A DNA stretch of 33,965 nt from JAKPQD01 sp029572965. Lineage in GTDB: Bacteria; Bacteroidota; Bacteroidia; Bacteroidales; DTGW01. Every line of letters starts with the position of its first letter. The stretch's first letter is position 1. Positions 14,478 through 24,125 of this stretch are shown here, one piece after another. The notes beneath the pieces were generated by a model. It was not told the origin of the DNA. It made no database searches and saw nothing but the letters and a program-made list of their open reading frames with translations. The DNA lies in assembly GCA_035374585.1 (NCBI GenBank), contig DAOSPF010000035.1, positions 1 to 33,965 of the forward strand, read 5' to 3'. Both the position numbers and the translations under genes were made by a program.

Positions 14478-17114
14478 ATGAGAAAAAATAAGATTTTACT
14501 TTCGTTTCTATTGTGCCAGGTTGGTTTGTATGCCATGGCCCAAACATTAAGTTATAATATCAGGGTAAACCAGGTGGGGTATTTGCCCAATGCTGTCAAA
14601 ATTGCTGCTGTGGCTGATTCAAAGGCAGACAGTTTTAAAGTCATGACCAGCAACCTGGACTCGGTGGTTTTTCGGGGACAGTTTTTGCCCCCGGCCTATT
14701 ACAACTTATCCGGCGAGGAGGTCAAACTTGCTGATTTTACTTTATTGCAAACATCCGGCAGCTTTGTTATTGTTGTTGATGATTTGGGCAAATCTGTCCC
14801 TTTTTCTATTGACAAAAATGTATTTGTTAATCTTTCTAAGGCAAGTATTAAAGCATATTATTACAACAGGGCTTCAACGCCTATACTTGCCCAATATGCC
14901 GGGGTTTATGCACGTGAGGCGGGACACCCCGACACAGCAGTTGTTGTACTTCCTTCGGCAGCATCAGCCAACAGGCCTGCCGGCACTAAAATATCAACAC
15001 CCGGCGGATGGTACGATGCAGGTGATTATAATAAATACATTGTAAGCTCAGGCGGGACTGTAGCGACAATTCTTTCGGCATTCGAGTCGTTTCCGGCATT
15101 CTATGACACATTGAATACCAATATCCCGGAAAGCAACAACAACATCCCGGACATTCTTGATGAAGCCCTGTGGAACATTAAATGGATGATGACCATGCAG
15201 GATACCGATGGCGGTGTTTACAACAAAACAACCGAAGCTAATTTCAGCGGTTTTGAAATGCCCTCAAAAGTAACAGCAACACGTTATGTTTGTGCCAAAG
15301 GAACAGCTGCAACTCTTGATTTTGCTGCTATTATGGCTATGACTGCCCGTATTTATAAAAAGTATAACCCGCAATTGGCTGATTCTGCCCTTAAACAGGC
15401 TATTAAGGCCTGGCAATGGGCTAAGAAAAACCCCAACAAAGCATTTAACAACCCTTCGGCTTCAGGTGGCTATCCGGCTGTAAATACCGGAGGATATGGT
15501 GATAATGATTTTAGCGATGAATTTTCATGGTGCGCGGCCGAGTTGTACATTACAACCAAAGATTCGATCTACTACAAGCAAATGGACCTGGCCAAAGCTT
15601 ATGTTTTGCCTGGCTGGCCTACTGTCAGGACTTATGGATTGCTGTCGCTTTTAGTCAATAAAGATTCGCTTACATCAATTGCTGATGTTGATTTACTTAA
15701 AAGTAAGCTCATTGATTTGGTTTCAGGAACTAAGAATAATTTGTTCAAAACGCCTTACCGCATTCCCGGCGACTTTTTCTATTGGGCAGGTAACGGAGCT
15801 TATGCCAACTGGGGTATGCTTTTCATGCAGGCATACAGGATTACCGGAAATGCTGCATATTACAATGCTGCCATCTCTACACTTGATTATTTGTTAGGGA
15901 AAAATGCTACCACCTATTGCTTTGTTACCGGACAAGGGACAAAGAGCCCAATGCACCCACATCACCGTATCTCAAGTGCAGATGGTGTAACAGAACCTGT
16001 TCCCGGCATGATTGTTTGCGGCGCTGATGGCGGCGATGTTGCTGATTGTGGCGCTTCAAAGTATCCTTCTACATTCTCGGCCAAGTCATATCTTGATTCC
16101 GAGTGCAGCTATTCGACCAATGAAGTTGCCATTGGCTTAAATGCTTCTTTTGCTTTCTTAGCCGGGGCCGTTCAAGCTGAGTATTTGAAGACTTTTATCG
16201 ACTCTATGCCAAGTTATTTCTCTATTTCAACTAACAAGATAGACCTGCCTTATAAAAAAGGGAATGACATAGAATTGGCTATTGAAGGTAATTTGGAATG
16301 GACTTTAACCCCTTCGGCAGATTGGATTACTATTTCTACAACTGATGGAAAAGGCAGCGGAAGTGTGTTGATTAATTCTCAAAGCAACAATCCTGCTGAA
16401 TCTTCGCGAAAAGGCGTAGTGTATGTTTATAATAAAAACTTGCTCATCGATTCTATTACAGTTACTCAAATGGGCATTAGGAAAAACTTTAAAATCGAAG
16501 CCGAGGATTATAGCCGGATGTCAACAGTGCAAATTGAAACCACCAGCGATGTTGGTGGCGGACAAAATGTTGGCTATGTTGGCAAAGGCTCGTGGGTTGC
16601 TTATAATATTGAAATCACGGTTGAAGGGGTGTACAACGTTACCGTCAGACATGCCGGTTATGCCGGAAATTTTGATATCTACATTGATAGTGTCTTTGTC
16701 CAAAATGTTGTATATCCTAAGACAGCCGATTGGCAGGTTTGGGACAATTTTTCAACACAGTTGAGCTTTACTGAAGGCAAACACGATGTGATGTTCAAAT
16801 TTAACTCTGATGGCATCAATTTAAACTGGTACCAGTTTGACTGGCTTTGGACATTAAAAGTGAATTCACTGTCAAACCCTGGTTTTATTAATGTTTACCC
16901 TATACCAACCCGGGCATATTTGAATATCGAAAATAATTCAACAACTTCTGTAAATATCCAATTGCTGTCTATGGATGGCAAGGTGGTAAAAAAGCAAACA
17001 ATGAATGGGCATGCCAAAGAAAGACTTGATCTTTCGGGAATTGAAAAAGGGTTATATATTTTGGAAGCATGTTCGGGTTGGCAAAAAATAACTAAACAGG
17101 TAATTGTAAAATAG
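14478..17114 (+). CDS. GH9 endoglucanase with BACON, CBM6 and T9SS sorting domain
   Basis: An 878-residue inverting beta-1,4-glucanase that should attack cellulose, mixed-linkage glucan or xyloglucan outside the cell. Order: signal peptide (to AMAQ, residue 22); cellulase N-terminal Ig domain about 25-112 (IRVNQVGYLPNAVKIA); GH9 (alpha/alpha)6 catalytic domain about 118-570, with base-pocket D180 and D183 in GGWYDAGDYNKY, HHR at 495-497, and acid E549 in YSTNEVAIGLNA; a BACON-like domain about 581-665 (EWTLTPSADWITIS); a CBM6-like domain about 670-789 (FKIEAEDYSRM to WYQFDW); T9SS sorting domain about 800-878 (INVYPIPTRAYLNI). BACON is often linked to glycan or mucin contact and CBM6 to xylan or glucan. 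A 133-bp gap with a hairpin separates it from the next gene. Confidence 0.95.
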   Translation: MRKNKILLSFLLCQVGLYAMAQTLSYNIRVNQVGYLPNAVKIAAVADSKADSFKVMTSNLDSVVFRGQFLPPAYYNLSGEEVKLADFTLLQTSGSFVIVVDDLGKSVPFSIDKNVFVNLSKASIKAYYYNRASTPILAQYAGVYAREAGHPDTAVVVLPSAASANRPAGTKISTPGGWYDAGDYNKYIVSSGGTVATILSAFESFPAFYDTLNTNIPESNNNIPDILDEALWNIKWMMTMQDTDGGVYNKTTEANFSGFEMPSKVTATRYVCAKGTAATLDFAAIMAMTARIYKKYNPQLADSALKQAIKAWQWAKKNPNKAFNNPSASGGYPAVNTGGYGDNDFSDEFSWCAAELYITTKDSIYYKQMDLAKAYVLPGWPTVRTYGLLSLLVNKDSLTSIADVDLLKSKLIDLVSGTKNNLFKTPYRIPGDFFYWAGNGAYANWGMLFMQAYRITGNAAYYNAAISTLDYLLGKNATTYCFVTGQGTKSPMHPHHRISSADGVTEPVPGMIVCGADGGDVADCGASKYPSTFSAKSYLDSECSYSTNEVAIGLNASFAFLAGAVQAEYLKTFIDSMPSYFSISTNKIDLPYKKGNDIELAIEGNLEWTLTPSADWITISTTDGKGSGSVLINSQSNNPAESSRKGVVYVYNKNLLIDSITVTQMGIRKNFKIEAEDYSRMSTVQIETTSDVGGGQNVGYVGKGSWVAYNIEITVEGVYNVTVRHAGYAGNFDIYIDSVFVQNVVYPKTADWQVWDNFSTQLSFTEGKHDVMFKFNSDGINLNWYQFDWLWTLKVNSLSNPGFINVYPIPTRAYLNIENNSTTSVNIQLLSMDGKVVKKQTMNGHAKERLDLSGIEKGLYILEACSGWQKITKQVIVK

Positions 17115-17185
17115 CGCAAATTACTATATATTAATAAATTGCCATTCGGAACAATAATAGTTGTAATGATTAGTTAGGTGAATTG

Positions 17186-17216
17186 AAATGGGAAGGGTAA
17201 GTAAACCTTCCCATTT
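17186..17216 (+). terminator. Intercistronic hairpin between GH9 and the GH42-like gene
   Basis: An 11-bp perfect stem, AAATGGGAAGG (17186-17196) with CCTTCCCATTT (17206-17216), has a 9-nt loop. It is followed by GATTAAAAATTAAAAATC, which is not a U-run, so it may be a weak terminator or an mRNA processing or stability element rather than an operon end. No promoter motif was found after it. Confidence 0.55.
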
Positions 17217-17247
17217 GATTAAAAATTAAAAATCTAAAATCTTTTAT

Positions 17248-19278
17248 ATGAAGCCATTATACATTTCTGCGATATGCTTGTTTTTCTTATTTACCAATGC
17301 TTATTCTCAGCAATTGTACGTAGGGACAAATTATCACCCGCATGATTCAAAAACTGAGCAATGGAAAAAAGACATAGCCCTCATGAAAGATGCAGGGTTC
17401 AATGTAGTACGGGTAGGCCACCTTGCCTGGGACAGTTATGAACCTTCTGACGGGAATTTCAATTTTGAATGGTTCGACACCGTAATGAATATGCTCGACC
17501 AAGCCGGCATTAAAGTTATCCTCGATATTGCCATTCGTCCTGCGCCAATATGGCTGCATCAAAAGTTCCCGTCCATCAATGTTGTTGATGATAACGGGAG
17601 TGTCAGGTATCCTAACCATCGGTACATGGAAGACGCAGGCGACCCCAACTACCAGAAATATGCTATCCGCTTTGCCGATGTTATTTCAAAACGTTATGCA
17701 AAACACCCTGCATTACTTGCCTTTGGCATTGATAACGAGTCGGGCGATGGTCCAATATCGTATTCCGAAACTGTTCGTCAAAGGTTCATTGTTTGGCTGA
17801 AAAATAAATATGGCAACCTCGATAAACTAAATAAAGCCTGGGCCACACAACGCTGGTCAAGGCGCATTAACAGCTTTGACGAAGTAGGGTTGCCTGTTGC
17901 CGGCAATAAGAACGGTGCTCCCGAAAAAATACTCGATTTTCGCCGCTTTGTTTCAGACGAGGTAAACCAAATCCTTTTCAAAGTATTGGACGTTGTTGGC
18001 AAAAATGCCCCTAATGCCCTGACCAACACCAATGCCTGGTATTATAGCTGGATGAAATATTTCGATTATTCAAAAATAGCTTATTCGGGCAAGATGACGC
18101 GTCATGGATGCGGTTTTTATCCGGGCAATTCGCTGATAACCAATTGGGGCGTGATGAATGCAGCCTTTGGCATACAAAGGATACAGTTCGAAAGCGAAAA
18201 CCCCTTCTGGTGCAACGAGTTCAATACCATGACCTCGGTACCAAATTCGATACGCAAATCAGCTTATGCTACTTTGATGTATGGCAACCAGATGGTTTGC
18301 GGATGGACCTGGCAAAGTATGTGGGCAGGCGAAGAACAATACCTGCAAGGCATGATAGATTGGGACGGTGTGCCAAACCGTAAATACGACGAATACAAGA
18401 AAATTGCCGCTGAGTTTAAAAAGATAGAAAAATATTTTCCTTACAAGAACAAGGCTGAAGTGGGGCTGGCGTTTTCATTTGCAAGCCAGATAGCAAGCGG
18501 CGCCTTTCCGGTGCAGCACGATGGCCAGATACAAGCTTGTTGGGATATGTTTTATTGGCGAAACATGGATTGCAAGATGTTAGAAATAAGTCAAAGCTCT
18601 CTTAAATACAAGCTCCTCATTGTCCCGGGCCTCGCAGTTATGGACGAACTTACAGCCAACAAAATCAGGGCATTTATTGAAAATGGCGGAACCGTTATTA
18701 TGACGGCCAACTCGGCTATTGTCGATACTACCGGACAGGTATTTGCTACCACGCTCCCTGGCTTATTGAGCGATGTATTTGGCATCAGGGTAGCAGGTTT
18801 TGAAGAAACCGAACCCATGAACGAGATTTCGCGCAAGGGTTTCAAAGATAAAAAGCTCGAATTTACCTATAAAAATAAGGCTGTTGAAACCGAATCTGCC
18901 CGCTTTGATATTATTGATGCAAAAAGCGCTAAAGTAACAGGCCTTATTACCAGTCTTGACAAAGACTACCCGGCAATGACATTGAACAAGTTTGGCAAAG
19001 GACAGGCCATTTACGTTGGACTGCCTGCTAAAGGCGAAGTTCTTGGCAATCTGCTCGATGATTTGATTGATGAACTTGGCATTAAAAAAGGGCCAGACGT
19101 TCCATCGGGTATTATGGCACGCCAAATTGACGAAAAACACTATTTATATCTCAATGTAAGTGCCGAACCCAAAGAAATCAAAATGAGAAGCAAATCGAAA
19201 AGCATCCTTTTTGATAAGGAATATAACGGCAATTTTACTATAGCGCCTTATGAGCCTGAGTTTATTGAAATTAAATAA
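17248..19278 (+). CDS. GH42-like beta-galactosidase
   Basis: A 676-residue secreted clan GH-A enzyme, probably removing terminal beta-galactose (or alpha-L-arabinopyranose) from hemicellulose side chains. Signal peptide to residue 20 (TNAYSQ). GH42 traits: start YVGTNYHPHDSKTEQWKKDI, GFNVVRVGHLAWDSYEP, acid/base E164 in FGIDNESG (family form Q/F-x-x-DNE), the family segment LNKAWATQRWSRRINSFDEV (about 194-213), and nucleophile candidate E324 in FWCNEFN. After the barrel (to about 395) there is a flavodoxin-like middle domain (LLIVPGLAVMDELTANKIRAFIENGGTV, in shorter runs KLLIVPG and ENGGTVIM), as in the GH42 trimer domain, then a small beta domain ending EPEFIEIK. It ends 26 bp before the next gene. 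Substrate specificity is less certain than family. Confidence 0.82.
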   Translation: MKPLYISAICLFFLFTNAYSQQLYVGTNYHPHDSKTEQWKKDIALMKDAGFNVVRVGHLAWDSYEPSDGNFNFEWFDTVMNMLDQAGIKVILDIAIRPAPIWLHQKFPSINVVDDNGSVRYPNHRYMEDAGDPNYQKYAIRFADVISKRYAKHPALLAFGIDNESGDGPISYSETVRQRFIVWLKNKYGNLDKLNKAWATQRWSRRINSFDEVGLPVAGNKNGAPEKILDFRRFVSDEVNQILFKVLDVVGKNAPNALTNTNAWYYSWMKYFDYSKIAYSGKMTRHGCGFYPGNSLITNWGVMNAAFGIQRIQFESENPFWCNEFNTMTSVPNSIRKSAYATLMYGNQMVCGWTWQSMWAGEEQYLQGMIDWDGVPNRKYDEYKKIAAEFKKIEKYFPYKNKAEVGLAFSFASQIASGAFPVQHDGQIQACWDMFYWRNMDCKMLEISQSSLKYKLLIVPGLAVMDELTANKIRAFIENGGTVIMTANSAIVDTTGQVFATTLPGLLSDVFGIRVAGFEETEPMNEISRKGFKDKKLEFTYKNKAVETESARFDIIDAKSAKVTGLITSLDKDYPAMTLNKFGKGQAIYVGLPAKGEVLGNLLDDLIDELGIKKGPDVPSGIMARQIDEKHYLYLNVSAEPKEIKMRSKSKSILFDKEYNGNFTIAPYEPEFIEIK

Positions 19279-19304
19279 ATGATAAGCATTTAAATTACAA
19301 ACTA

Positions 19305-21236
19305 ATGAACACAAAAACTAACTTACTGCTAACAGGAACAATGATATTATTTTGTCCATTCATTTTTGGACAGGAAAAGAATTGCTTCCTCAATGATTTT
19401 GTGCCTAAAACGGCAGTTATACCCGCATCTGTCAATGCCAACAAGCCCACTGACAAAGCCTCAGTATTAGTAAAACTGAAAAATGACACCATCGGAAAGG
19501 TTTCAAAGTATGTATATGGCAATGCTATTGTAGCTTGGGCGGGTTCATATACCAATACTGAATTTGTTGATGGGGTGAAAAAACTACAGCCATCGCTTAT
19601 TCGCTGGCCGGGAGGAAGCTGGGCCGATGGCTGGTTTTTGGACAAAATCCCTACAGACGTGCCAGACTCGGTATATGACGGAACCAAATACACCAACAGT
19701 ATAGCCAAAACCCCAAAAAATAAATTTGGCGGGCATCATGGCAAAGAAGGAGGATGGGTTACCACTACTGACCAGTATTATACACTTCGTCAAAAGACAG
19801 GTGTTTCGGAAGGTTTAATAACGGTAAATTATGCCTATGCACGCTATGGAACAAGTAAAGACCCTGTATCCCAAGCTGCACATGAAGCAGCCAGATGGGT
19901 ACGCTACGATGCCGGGCGTACAAAGTTTTGGGAAATTGGTAACGAAAATGGCGGCCCCTGGGAATATGGCTGGATGATAGATACTACTCTCAACCAGGAT
20001 GGACAGCCTACATTTATGTCTGGAGCACTTTATGGCAAACATTTTAAAGTTTTCGCCGACTCAATGAGAAATGCTGCTAAAGAAACAGGCGCTACCATAT
20101 ACATCGGGGGGCAGGTAATGGCAGGCGAAGCCACAGGAGGCGGCCAATGGGGCAATGGCGACAGAGCCTGGAACGAAGGCTTTTTTAAAGAAGTTGGCGA
20201 TTATGCTGACTTTTATGTTATTCACAATTATTTCAGCAATTCCACTGATGTTAATAGTGCAATAACCGCAGCAATCACAAGCCTCAGGGCCAATGCAGAG
20301 TATGTAAAAAAAGATATTATAAAAAAGAATGGAATCTCAAAGCCTATCGCATTAACAGAGTACAATATGAATTCGGGCAATGATGTACTTTCAAATTCGT
20401 ATGTAATGGGTATGCAAGCTGTTGCTTTGATGTGCGAAATGATTAAGGGCAATTGGGGCTTGGGTTCCCGTTGGAATTTAGAGACCTTATTTTCAGGTTC
20501 GGGAAATTATGCCAATCACCCACACGCCGATTTTTATTACTTATACTATTTGCAAAAGCTTTATGGCGACATGGCTTTTTCTTCAACGTCAAGCAATAAA
20601 GACGTTTTAAGTTATACTACGAAATATTCTTCAAGTGGAGACGTAGCCATGGTAATTATAAATAAAGGCAATGCCGATCAGGTTGTTACGGTAAGTTCAG
20701 ACTCAGTGGGCGTAGGTGAAAAATATTACATATACTCGTTTACTGCAGGCACTGAAACTACTCTTTCGCCATATGTTTACATCAATGAAAATGGCCCCGA
20801 TTTTTATCACTATGGGCCTTATGACGGACTGGCAGATATTAAAGCCTATGCTTATACTATTGATGATGAAATAAAATTTACTTCGCCAGCCAAATCATTG
20901 CAAATGATACTGATTGAAGCGGGAAATAAAAAAGTCGTAGTAAATGACCCTGCATTTACCGCGATAAACTCTGCATCAGGCTCAACAGGCATAACAAATT
21001 ATCCTAACCCTGTTGGTCCATCAACGCTTATAACTTATCAATTGCCCAAAAGCTCAATGGTAACTTTGAAAGTATGCAACCTGCAAGGCAAGACAGTATC
21101 TGTTTTAGTCAACCAATACCAAAATGCAGGCTATCAGGCAGCTCGTCTCAATGCAGCCAACTTACCTGCCGGTATATATTTCTATACCATTGATGCCGGA
21201 AGCTATCACGAAACAAGAAAGTTTATAAAGCTTTAA
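19305..21236 (+). CDS. GH51-like alpha-L-arabinofuranosidase with T9SS sorting domain
   Basis: A 643-residue exported clan GH-A hydrolase, probably cleaving arabinofuranosyl side groups from xylan or other wall glycans. Signal peptide ends near residue 23 (CPFIFGQ). Motifs: SLIRWPGGSWADGW (98-110), resembling the GH51 RWPGG motif; acid/base E214 in FWEIGNENGG; HNYF near 307; nucleophile E352 in ALTEYNMNSG; a beta-sandwich after the barrel (DVAMVIINKGN, SLQMILIEAG); then a T9SS type A tail from about residue 563 (ITNYPNPVGPSTLITYQL to ETRKFIKL). The order and spacing of the two glutamates fit clan A. The exact family is my best reading; GH39, GH44 or a divergent GH30 remain possible. T9SS export places it outside the cell with the GH9 and GH5 endo-enzymes. 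Confidence 0.72.
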   Translation: MNTKTNLLLTGTMILFCPFIFGQEKNCFLNDFVPKTAVIPASVNANKPTDKASVLVKLKNDTIGKVSKYVYGNAIVAWAGSYTNTEFVDGVKKLQPSLIRWPGGSWADGWFLDKIPTDVPDSVYDGTKYTNSIAKTPKNKFGGHHGKEGGWVTTTDQYYTLRQKTGVSEGLITVNYAYARYGTSKDPVSQAAHEAARWVRYDAGRTKFWEIGNENGGPWEYGWMIDTTLNQDGQPTFMSGALYGKHFKVFADSMRNAAKETGATIYIGGQVMAGEATGGGQWGNGDRAWNEGFFKEVGDYADFYVIHNYFSNSTDVNSAITAAITSLRANAEYVKKDIIKKNGISKPIALTEYNMNSGNDVLSNSYVMGMQAVALMCEMIKGNWGLGSRWNLETLFSGSGNYANHPHADFYYLYYLQKLYGDMAFSSTSSNKDVLSYTTKYSSSGDVAMVIINKGNADQVVTVSSDSVGVGEKYYIYSFTAGTETTLSPYVYINENGPDFYHYGPYDGLADIKAYAYTIDDEIKFTSPAKSLQMILIEAGNKKVVVNDPAFTAINSASGSTGITNYPNPVGPSTLITYQLPKSSMVTLKVCNLQGKTVSVLVNQYQNAGYQAARLNAANLPAGIYFYTIDAGSYHETRKFIKL

Positions 21237-21339
21237 TGGTGCTTATCAGAGATGGCATTTTTGTGCAAGTAAACGTTGTTTTTATGTGTAATTTTATCAC
21301 GCTTAAAATTTATAATATCAACTAATAATCGACAATGTT

Positions 21340-23964
21340 ATGATTACTACATTAAAAACAGCAAAGTTTAGGAAGAATTTATCTGGCATCTTTCGAAAAT
21401 TAATCCTGATGATTCTCCTGAATATATCATTTATTGGTGTTACTATGGCCCAAACAGCCAGCCTGAACCCATCTGGTATTGTAGTTGAGCAACCTAAAAG
21501 TGAAAATGATTTTCCAGTTGTATCTGCCAATGGGACAGCATCGGCAATCTACTACGATAATGCCGAATATCCGGGGGTAATACGTGCTATATGCGATTTG
21601 CAGAACGATATAGAAAGCGTTACTGGCAAAAAGCCAGCATTTATAACCAATAACGAGGTATCAGATTATGAAATTATCATTGGTACGCTGGGCAAAAATA
21701 AACAAATTGACAATTTAGTTTCATCGAAGAAACTGGATGTAAAAGACCTTAAGGGCAAATGGGAAAGCTTTGTTATTACGACCATTGCCAATCCTGCAAA
21801 AAATGTCAAAAACAGTCTTGTAATCGTGGGTAGCGACAAGCGCGGGACCATTTACGCGATATATGAACTTTCTAAGCAATTAGGGGTGTCGCCCTGGTAT
21901 TGGTGGGCCGATGTACCGGCTCAAAAACGGGCATCAGCATATATTGTCTCTGGTCGTTATGCCTGGGGCGAACCTAAAGTAAAATATCGCGGTATTTTCA
22001 TCAACGATGAAGCCCCTTGTTTGACAAGCTGGGTAAAAAATACATACGGTACCGATTATGGCGACCATCGCTTTTATGCCAGGGTTTTTGAATTAATCCT
22101 TCGCCTGAAAGGCAATTATTTATGGCCTGCCATGTGGGGCTGGGCTTTTTATGCCGATGACACGCTAAACAGCAAGGTAGCCGATGAAATGGGCATTGTC
22201 ATTGGTACTTCCCACCACGAGCCTATGGCACGCAACCACCAGGAATGGGCCCGGAAACGTGCCGAATATGGGGCTTGGAATTATGCAAAAAACCAAAAGG
22301 TAATCGACCAATTCTTCAAAGAAGGCATTGAGCGGGTGCAAGGAAAAGAAGATATTGTAACCATTGGTATGCGTGGCGATGGTGACGAAGCTATGTCGAA
22401 AGAAACCGATGTACAACTACTTCAGCGAGTGGTGAAAAATCAACGTGCTATTATAGAACAGGTTACCAAACGCCCTGCCAAAGAAACACCCCAATTATGG
22501 GCGCTGTATAAAGAAGTGCTTGATTACTATGAAGCAGGCATGCGCGTTCCTGATGATGTAATTATACTTTTGTGCGATGACAACTGGGGAAATGTAAGGC
22601 GCCTGCCCAACGAAAAAGAACGCAAGCACCCGGGCGGCTGGGGTATGTATTACCATGTTGATTATGTTGGTGCTCCCCGCAATACCAAATGGCTCAATGT
22701 TACTCCTATCCAGAATATGTGGGAACAATTACAGCTGACCTACGATTACGGCGTAGATAAACTCTGGGTACTCAACGTGGGCGACATCAAACCAATGGAA
22801 TACCCCATTACGCTCTTTATGGACATGGCTTGGGACCCGACGCGCTTTAGTGTCAAAAACCTGCTTGAGCATCCTCGGGCCTTTTGCGCCCAACAGTTTG
22901 GCGATGATCAGGCCGATGAAGCCTCCCGTATCCTTAATTTATATTGTAAATACAACGGACGCGTAACAGCCGAAATGCTTGACCGCAACACCTATAACCT
23001 CGAAACAGGCGAGTGGAAAAAGGTTTCGGACGAATACCTCAAACTCGAGGCTGAAGCTTTGCGACAATACCTTACGCTGAAACCTCAATACCGTGATGCT
23101 TACAAGCAGTTAATCCTGTTCCCCGTTCAGGCCATGGCCAATATCTACGAAATGTACTACTCACAGGCCATGAACCACAAGCTATACGCCGAAAATAACC
23201 CACAGGCCAACGAATGGGCCAACAACGTAGAACGCACCTTTAAGCGCGATGCCGAACTCAGCTACGACTATAACAAGGTGATGGCCAATGGAAAATGGGA
23301 TGGGATGATGACTCAAAAGAAAATTGGCTATACGACATGGAATGACAATTTCCCGGCTGATAAGATGCCCGAAGTTTTCCGTATTGAAAACCCTGAAAAT
23401 GCAACGGGAAATTATGTCTTCACTCCCGACAATGGATATGTTGCAATAGAAGCCGAGCATTATTACACGCTAAAAGACGCTGCCAATGCTAAATGGACCG
23501 TTCTTCCATATTTTGGTCGCACGTTGAGCGGAATGGCTGTAATGCCTTATTCGAAACCTGTTGATGGCGCTTCCATCTCCTATAAAATGAAACTCCCGGA
23601 CAGCGTAAAAACTGTTACAGTACATGTAGTGGTAAAATCAACCTTAGCATTTGCTAATTTAAGTGGTCACCGCTATCAGGTTGGTTTTAACGGTGCCGAT
23701 GCGCAAACCATCAATTTCAATTCTGACCTCAACGAAAAGCCAGAAAACATTTATTCCATTTTCTTCCCAACTATTGCCCGCAGGATTGTCGAAAAAAAGG
23801 TGAAATTAAATGTACCTGCAACAACCGATGGTATGAAAGTTTTGACACTAACCCCGCTGGATCCGGGCATTGTATTTGAAAAAATAGTAGTTGACTTTGG
23901 CGGGTACAAAAACTCGTATTTGTTTATGGAAGAGTCAACAAATAAAAGAGAGGTAACAAAATAA
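21340..23964 (+). CDS. GH115 xylan alpha-1,2-glucuronidase
   Basis: An 874-residue enzyme removing (4-O-methyl)glucuronic acid from internal or terminal xylosyl units of glucuronoxylan. Signal region: a long basic n-region then ILMILLNISFIGVTMAQ; an internal ATG at 21409 would give a more usual signal peptide, so the start is uncertain. Family signatures are very clear: YYDNAEYPGVIRAICDLQND, an N-terminal GlcNAcase-like alpha/beta domain (EIIIGTLGKN, LVIVGSDKRGTIYAIYELS), then VKYRGIFINDEAPCLTSW, LKGNYLWPAMWGWAFYADD, GTSHHEPMARNHQEW, IGMRGDGDEAM, ILLCDDNWGNVRRLP, and LWVLNVGDIKPMEYP. The last 180 residues match the GH115 C-terminal beta domain (YVAIEAEHYYTLKDA). No T9SS tail, so periplasmic. 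It is the best single pointer to glucuronoxylan as a substrate. A dispersed inverted repeat follows it. Confidence 0.97.
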   Translation: MITTLKTAKFRKNLSGIFRKLILMILLNISFIGVTMAQTASLNPSGIVVEQPKSENDFPVVSANGTASAIYYDNAEYPGVIRAICDLQNDIESVTGKKPAFITNNEVSDYEIIIGTLGKNKQIDNLVSSKKLDVKDLKGKWESFVITTIANPAKNVKNSLVIVGSDKRGTIYAIYELSKQLGVSPWYWWADVPAQKRASAYIVSGRYAWGEPKVKYRGIFINDEAPCLTSWVKNTYGTDYGDHRFYARVFELILRLKGNYLWPAMWGWAFYADDTLNSKVADEMGIVIGTSHHEPMARNHQEWARKRAEYGAWNYAKNQKVIDQFFKEGIERVQGKEDIVTIGMRGDGDEAMSKETDVQLLQRVVKNQRAIIEQVTKRPAKETPQLWALYKEVLDYYEAGMRVPDDVIILLCDDNWGNVRRLPNEKERKHPGGWGMYYHVDYVGAPRNTKWLNVTPIQNMWEQLQLTYDYGVDKLWVLNVGDIKPMEYPITLFMDMAWDPTRFSVKNLLEHPRAFCAQQFGDDQADEASRILNLYCKYNGRVTAEMLDRNTYNLETGEWKKVSDEYLKLEAEALRQYLTLKPQYRDAYKQLILFPVQAMANIYEMYYSQAMNHKLYAENNPQANEWANNVERTFKRDAELSYDYNKVMANGKWDGMMTQKKIGYTTWNDNFPADKMPEVFRIENPENATGNYVFTPDNGYVAIEAEHYYTLKDAANAKWTVLPYFGRTLSGMAVMPYSKPVDGASISYKMKLPDSVKTVTVHVVVKSTLAFANLSGHRYQVGFNGADAQTINFNSDLNEKPENIYSIFFPTIARRIVEKKVKLNVPATTDGMKVLTLTPLDPGIVFEKIVVDFGGYKNSYLFMEESTNKREVTK

Positions 23965-23974
23965 CGAGAAATAA

Positions 23975-24077
23975 AATGAAACACCCATGTTCTTGCAAAT
24001 GCAACTTAACGAAGCGTATTTATAAGCAAGGTGAATAAACACGATAGTTATAAAATTGCAAACATGGGTGTTTCATT
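23975..24077 (+). repeat. Dispersed inverted-repeat element, long copy (103 bp)
   Basis: Ends are a perfect 17-bp inverted repeat: AATGAAACACCCATGTT (23975-23991) and AACATGGGTGTTTCATT (24061-24077), with a 69-nt interior. The second arm recurs exactly at 4376-4392, and the interior is partly shared with that copy in reverse. It fills most of the 161-bp gap between GH115 and GH2, 10 bp after the GH115 stop. It could fold into a large hairpin in the operon mRNA. No target-site duplication was recognised. Confidence 0.75.
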
Positions 24078-24125
24078 GTTAAAAACGGGAGAAGCTATCA
24101 TACCTTTAAGAATTAAAAAATAAAT

